From an uncultured Bacteroidota bacterium (GTDB lineage Bacteria > Bacteroidota > Bacteroidia > Flavobacteriales > Flavobacteriaceae): a stretch of DNA of 5,630 nt. The position numbers and the translations under genes were made by a program. A model generated the notes under the pieces. It was not told the DNA's origin, did not search any database, and worked only from the letters and a program-made list of their open reading frames with translations. This document shows, one piece after another, positions 5,150 through 5,630 of the stretch (within the stretch, counting starts at the first letter, position 1; every line of letters begins with the position of its first letter). The stretch covers positions 1 through 5,630 of the forward strand of contig CAIJFC010000326.1 in NCBI GenBank assembly GCA_903819815.1. The letters run 5' to 3'.

Positions 5150-5630
5150 TTACCACTCATTTACTTTATTGGCATCCATTTTTAAGAAAATAAATAATAA
5201 AATGGTAAAGCCCCAAAGTCCGGATCCTCCATAGGAAAAGAAAGGTAATGGCACTCCAATAGTTGGAAAAATTCCAGCAACCATGGCTATATTCACAAAG
5301 AAGTGAATGAATAAAATTCCAGCAACGCATTGCCCATAAATTCTACTGAATTTTGTTTTTTGTCTTTCGGCGAGATAAATTATCCTTAATAATAAACCTG
5401 CAAATAGTCCAATTACAATTAGTGATCCAATAAAACCCCATTCTTCCCCAACAGTTGTAAAGATATAATCGGTGTGTTGTTCAGGTACAAAACCGCCTTT
5501 TGTTTGAGTGCCTTCAAGGAATCCTTTTCCAAACCAACCCCCAGAACCTATCGCAATTTCCGACTGATTGGTATTGTATCCAATGCCTTTCATATCCACT
5601 TCTTTACCCAATAAAATATTGAAACGGTCA
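5150..5630 (-). CDS. rodA: Rod shape-determining protein RodA, C-terminal part (5' end missing)
   Basis: The SEDS-family glycosyltransferase that polymerises lipid II during lateral wall growth with its PBP2 partner; an inner-membrane protein. The visible 159 residues are the C-terminal portion of a protein usually near 400 residues. The frame continues past the right edge, reading DRFNILLGKEVD before the rest. Seen are the extracellular loop with GKEVDMKGIGYN (its Asp, codon 5594-5596, aligns with the essential RodA Asp), the signatures SEIAIGSGGWFGKG and PEQHTDYIFTTVGEEWG, three transmembrane helices, and GVPLPFFSYGGSG before the last helix. RodA is favoured over FtsW because GTQTKGGFVPEQHTDYIF matches the RodA form. 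The gene runs head-on into the nuclease gene with 5 bases between stop codons. Confidence 0.95.
   Translation of the reverse strand, partial: DRFNILLGKEVDMKGIGYNTNQSEIAIGSGGWFGKGFLEGTQTKGGFVPEQHTDYIFTTVGEEWGFIGSLIVIGLFAGLLLRIIYLAERQKTKFSRIYGQCVAGILFIHFFVNIAMVAGIFPTIGVPLPFFSYGGSGLWGFTILLFIFLKMDANKVNEW

Noticed and set aside
5609..5611. TTG as the start codon of the right-edge gene
   Set aside because: The frame continues upstream to the window edge with RodA-like residues DRFNILL, so the TTG is an internal Leu codon of a truncated gene.

Overview
The window comes from the chromosome of a Bacteroidota bacterium, most likely a Flavobacteriaceae member close to Flavobacterium. Four things support this: low GC (roughly one third by eye), a PorG-type subunit of the Bacteroidota-specific type IX secretion system, promoter-like TAnnTTTG boxes instead of the proteobacterial -10 hexamer, and A-rich TAAAA tracts instead of strong Shine-Dalgarno sequences before the starts. 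The order porG - nadK - CBS protein | pdxJ - alpha/beta hydrolase is one I recall from Flavobacterium genomes.

Layout. Positions 1-2265 form a leftward block. A two-CBS-domain protein with an ACT-like tail (1606-2265) is followed after 26 bases by NAD kinase nadK (695-1579). A 162-base gap with a weak terminator-like hairpin and a good TAnnTTTG box then leads to porG, whose 3' end is cut by the left edge (1-531). A 99-base divergent intergenic region (2266-2364) separates this block from rightward pdxJ (2365-3078), the vitamin B6 ring-closing synthase. Between pdxJ and a YbfF-like alpha/beta hydrolase (3186-3950) lies a compact, GC-richer, multi-hairpin element (3085-3162). Next come a four-helix phage-holin-superfamily-IV-like membrane protein (3998-4348) and, 10 bases later, an exported DRGH-type non-specific DNA/RNA endonuclease (4359-5144). 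Leftward rodA, the SEDS peptidoglycan polymerase of elongation, converges on the nuclease with only 5 bases between the stop codons; its 5' end is cut by the right edge.

How it fits together. Most genes are core housekeeping functions: NADP supply, pyridoxal phosphate supply, cell-wall elongation and type IX secretion. The membrane protein plus secreted nuclease may be a small co-transcribed unit. There is no clear undescribed multi-gene system. The strongest unexplained signal is the intergenic element at 3085-3162, which looks like a member of a dispersed, structured flavobacterial repeat family. No tRNA, rRNA, insertion sequence or CRISPR array was seen, and no intergenic gap exceeds 300 bases.
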